Shown here in pieces: positions 54,009-56,345 of a stretch of DNA of 56,345 nt (its first letter is position 1; every line of letters begins with the position of its first letter). Both the position numbers and the translations under genes were made by a program. The notes under the pieces are model-generated. The model had not been told where the DNA came from and made no database searches. It was given only the letters and a program-made list of their open reading frames with translations. Origin of the DNA: Bdellovibrionales bacterium (lineage in GTDB: Bacteria; Bdellovibrionota; Bdellovibrionia; Bdellovibrionales; UBA1609); assembly GCA_014323935.1 (NCBI GenBank), contig JACOND010000006.1:1-56345 (forward strand), written 5' to 3'.

Positions 54009-54581
54009 ATGTTTTATGTTTTTAAAATTTATGCTATTTTTTCGGTTTTTTTCTTATTTTTAACTTCTTGCAAAGAAGAAGAAGTAAAAGTGAATTCTGG
54101 AGTAGCTCAACTTTATACTTCTGTTTTTTCTAAAAGATGTAATGAAGGTTCTATTAACATTAGAGCCAAAAGAATATCTGGCTTGATAAACACAGGTCTT
54201 GAAAAATTAAATGTAGGTGATAAAGTTCAGATTTCAGGGACTATAAAAAGTTCTCTTTGTGGATTGACAGGAAATGTTGGTTTTTCTTGTACAGCTCAGC
54301 TTGCTATAGCCAATAATAGAAGTTTTGTATGTCAGTCAGGAAATATTAACTCATTTGGTGGTCATGCCTTGAATAGAAATTCTGTAAGCACATTAGGTAC
54401 AAATTCTATTAATACACTAGGTGCTAATTCTGTAGGTTCTTATAACAGTAGTCTTCGAAAAATTACTAAAGGAGAATTTTTTATTTATAACAATGGAACA
54501 GCTGTTTATAGTCATCTTCTTTTAGATAATCATTCAAACTTTATACAACAATCTTGTCCTGTCAGTTTTAAGTGTGAATAA
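54009..54581 (+). CDS. Putative lipoprotein with short Asn/Ser/Gly repeats
   Basis: A 190-residue protein starting at ATG behind AGAGGAG. The lipobox is FLTSC (Cys21). The mature domain has Cys at KRC, SLCG, FSC and FVC, then three imperfect repeats NSVSTLGT / NSINTLGA / NSVGSYN (residues ~124-147), and ends SCPVSFKCE. It lies 3 bases before the Xer recombinase gene and is probably cotranscribed. Family not recognised. Confidence 0.6.
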   Translation: MFYVFKIYAIFSVFFLFLTSCKEEEVKVNSGVAQLYTSVFSKRCNEGSINIRAKRISGLINTGLEKLNVGDKVQISGTIKSSLCGLTGNVGFSCTAQLAIANNRSFVCQSGNINSFGGHALNRNSVSTLGTNSINTLGANSVGSYNSSLRKITKGEFFIYNNGTAVYSHLLLDNHSNFIQQSCPVSFKCE

Positions 54582-54584
54582 ATT

Positions 54585-55481
54585 ATGCTTTTATATGAAG
54601 AAGAATTTTTAAGTGATTTACAGTTCAGTAAAAATTATTCTTATAATACCCTTTCAGCTTATAAAAGAGATTTAAATTATTATAAGGAATTTTGTAATCA
54701 TTCTCATAAAAAAATTAAAGAATTTTATATTTTTTTAGATAAGAAAAAACTGAGTATTAGAACTCAAGCTAGAGTTATAAGTTGCCTTCGGTCTTATTTT
54801 AAGTTTTTACAACAGAAGGGAGAAACTTGTTTTGAAATGAATCATTTAAAACTTCCTAAACCTTCTCATAAGCTTCCAAAAGTTCTTCAAATTAAAGATT
54901 TTCAAGCTTTATGGAAGGTTTGTGAAGAAAAGAATGTTTCTATGTCTTTAAGAAACCAGTTAGTACTTTCTTTTTTATATGGTTTAGGTTGCCGTGTGAG
55001 TGAGCTTATTGCTTTAAATGTAAAGGATGTAAATCAAATGGAAGCTTGGATAAGTGTTTTAGGAAAAGGAAACAAACAAAGGCATCTTCCTTTATCTAAA
55101 AATCTCTCTCAATTCTTAGGAGTCTATTTAGAAAAATCGAGACCTTACTTAGGAAATCCAGAAAAAAATTGTTTGTTTTTCAATAACAGGGGTAATCGTC
55201 CTTCTCGTATTGATATATGGCGTTGGTTAAAAAATTGGTCTTTAAAAGCAGGCTTGAATGATATTAAAAATCCACATTCTTTTAGACATGGCTGTGCCAC
55301 AGAATTATTGGACAAAGGAGCTAATCTTAGGAGCATTCAAAAACTTTTAGGTCATTCGAATTTGCAAACAACACAGATATATACTTCTGTAAGCACTAAA
55401 AAACTTAAGTCTGCAGTAGAAAAATATCATCCTTTATCTAAAATCAAAAATAAGAATTATATATTTGAAACCACAAAATAA
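54585..55481 (+). CDS. xerC: Tyrosine recombinase XerC/XerD
   Basis: A 298-residue site-specific recombinase of the usual Xer length. N-terminal SAM-like core-binding domain (FLSDLQFSKNYSYNTLSAYKRDLNYY). The catalytic domain contains Arg in GLGCRVSELIAL, Lys in VLGKGNKQRHLPL, the HxxR box PHSFRHGCATELL, His in LLGHSNLQTTQ and the nucleophile Tyr in QIYTSV. It resolves chromosome dimers at dif. Whether it is XerC or XerD cannot be settled here; the dif site was not found in the window. Confidence 0.88.
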   Translation: MLLYEEEFLSDLQFSKNYSYNTLSAYKRDLNYYKEFCNHSHKKIKEFYIFLDKKKLSIRTQARVISCLRSYFKFLQQKGETCFEMNHLKLPKPSHKLPKVLQIKDFQALWKVCEEKNVSMSLRNQLVLSFLYGLGCRVSELIALNVKDVNQMEAWISVLGKGNKQRHLPLSKNLSQFLGVYLEKSRPYLGNPEKNCLFFNNRGNRPSRIDIWRWLKNWSLKAGLNDIKNPHSFRHGCATELLDKGANLRSIQKLLGHSNLQTTQIYTSVSTKKLKSAVEKYHPLSKIKNKNYIFETTK

Positions 55482-55895
55482 AGTCTTAAAAGAGCCATAT
55501 GAATAGGGGAAAAACCCTAGAAAACAGGCTAAGAAAAATCCCAATAATCTTTAAACTTACTCTTTTAAATTTGCCTAATGATTTAAAAACTGTAAGTTTG
55601 AAAATCCTTTACGGACTGTTTGAACTGAAACCTCTTTACGGCAATCTTTACATTGATAAACGTATATACAGTTTTTTCTTTCAGCAATTCTTTTTGAAGT
55701 AACTTATAAAAACTAAAATTTTATCTTTTTTCTCTCTACATAAAAAACTTCTAAAACCCTTATATTTAAAGGATACTATAGCTTTGTGCGGTGTAAAATA
55801 TATAATTCCCATTATTTTTTTATCAGTTTGGAAGTGAATTTGCTAGTAACTATCAATGAGTGACTTTAACTTAATTTAAAAATAGGAGTTATAAA
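55482..55895. other. Spacer with decayed mobile-element-like sequence
   Basis: A 414-base stretch without an intact gene. The forward 67-codon reading at 55499-55702 looks unlike a protein. On the opposite strand, a short zinc-ribbon-like reading is recognisable at 55575-55703. The remainder up to the ribosome site (AGGAG, about 55884) of the next gene shows nothing clear. Confidence 0.5.
55575..55703 (-). pseudogene. Possible transposase zinc-ribbon remnant
   Basis: This minus-strand reading of about 42 codons without a start: RIAERKNCIYVYQCKDCRKE, then VSVQTVRKGFSN and a stop. The YxCKDCRKxxSVxT pattern resembles the zinc ribbon that opens IS1595/IS1-type transposases. It is too short for certainty; it may be a fragment of an old insertion. 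Confidence 0.3.
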
Positions 55896-56345
55896 ATGAA
55901 AAAAGAAAAAAACTATATAAAAATGACAAGAGATGTGGTCTTTAAAAAATTCTTTGTAGATAAACCTGATATCTTAAAACGTGTTTTAAAAGATTTTCTA
56001 AACATTCCTGAAATCATGAAATTAGAAATCAAAAACCCCAATATACCAGAGTTAGAAGAAAGTAAAGAAAAGCCTCAAAATAAACAAACTGAAGGGATAA
56101 AATTAGCCGATAAAAAACAAAGTCTTGAAATGTTAGATACAAATCTTCCCGTAGAAAATCTAGGAGGAAAAAAAGTCTCCTTAGATTTGAGAGTGAAACT
56201 CTCTTCAGGAGAGGATATCAATATAGAAGTTCAAACCTGCCCTAAACCAAGCTTTCTAAAAAGAGTGCTTTTATACTGGAGTAAACTTCATGCACAAAGC
56301 TTAAAAGAAGGAGATAACTATGATAAAATAACTCCAAGTTATTCT
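55896..56345 (+). CDS. Rpn-family PD-(D/E)XK nuclease/putative transposase (5' part, cut by window end)
   Basis: An open frame from ATG 55896 runs off the window after 150 codons. The start KMTRDVVFKKFFVDKPDIL matches the typical T.D..FKK.F opening of the Rpn (recombination-promoting nuclease, PDDEXK_2) family. SLDLRVKLSSGEDINIEVQ supplies the core Asp and ExQ residues, and LKRVLLYWSKLHAQSLKEG the following helix. Between these parts is a Lys/Glu-rich insert of ~45 residues (about 55-100), longer than usual. Rpn proteins are often multicopy and mobile and can promote recombination. The C-terminus is not visible. Confidence 0.8.
   Translation, partial: MKKEKNYIKMTRDVVFKKFFVDKPDILKRVLKDFLNIPEIMKLEIKNPNIPELEESKEKPQNKQTEGIKLADKKQSLEMLDTNLPVENLGGKKVSLDLRVKLSSGEDINIEVQTCPKPSFLKRVLLYWSKLHAQSLKEGDNYDKITPSYS

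Noticed and set aside
55499..55702. Plus-strand 67-codon open frame after xerC
   Set aside because: No convincing ribosome site or domain; the opposite strand carries a more protein-like zinc-ribbon reading.

Overview
The window is AT-rich (roughly 30% GC by eye), densely coded bacterial chromosome of Gram-negative type. It carries a secretin (PilQ), outer-membrane barrel-like and lipoprotein genes, peptidoglycan genes (mraY, murD) and a one-piece tmRNA. The pilMNOPQ order, the Mip-like FKBP lipoprotein, the many unknown lipoproteins and the short tmRNA tag starting with Gly would suit a low-GC relative of the Bdellovibrionota / former Deltaproteobacteria. That placement is inference only. 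Many gene remnants, tandem duplications with one copy decaying, and a broken-up dcw cluster suggest a genome under reductive evolution, possibly host-associated.

Layout. 1-3.4 kb: two tandem trypsin-Sel1 repeat genes with collapsed remnants of further copies. 3.4-4.6 kb: small membrane protein, infA and a Lys-rich protein with a UvrD-tail-like C-terminus (minus strand). 4.6-5.8 kb: decayed non-coding stretch. 5.8-8.5 kb: small membrane protein, SSS-family symporter and DUF442-type phosphatase. 8.5-11.2 kb: methylmalonate-semialdehyde dehydrogenase and isobutyryl-CoA dehydrogenase (distal valine catabolism). 11.3-14.8 kb: tilS (minus), glutamate dehydrogenase, pyrD. 14.8-15.8 kb: a broken pentapeptide-repeat lipoprotein. 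16.0-19.5 kb: two adjacent radical SAM enzymes with N-terminal Cys-rich (twitch-like) domains, converging on a PLP-enzyme-like gene. 19.6-19.9 kb: ssrA. 20-24.3 kb: CPA2 antiporter, FKBP lipoprotein, VTT-domain protein, amidohydrolase. 24.5-31.1 kb: a barrel-like exported protein and an overlapping 1770-residue lipoprotein. 31.1-33.2 kb: second, eroded copy of the preceding ~9 kb block plus the intact N-formylglutamate amidohydrolase. 33.2-37.0 kb: hflX, murD, mraY (minus). 37.1-41.5 kb: dus, a HAD-like protein, mscS, pyrF and a TrmH/RlmB methylase. 41.5-48.7 kb: prepilin peptidase and pilMNOPQ. 48.8-54.6 kb: four unknown lipoproteins around polA. 54.6 kb to end: Xer recombinase, a decayed spacer and the start of an Rpn-family PD-(D/E)XK nuclease gene cut by the window edge.

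The best-supported structural discovery is at 23.0-33.2 kb. An ancestral block (amidohydrolase, barrel protein, giant lipoprotein, N-formylglutamate amidohydrolase) was duplicated in tandem and then lost genes reciprocally. The first three genes survive intact in copy 1 and the fourth survives in copy 2. The matching copies are left as stop-ridden remnants, plus a 98-residue fusion of the barrel-protein start to the lipoprotein end. The best candidates for undescribed biology are the radical SAM pair with its PLP-like neighbour, the barrel/giant-lipoprotein pair, and the repeat-expanded periplasmic linkers of PilP and PilQ.
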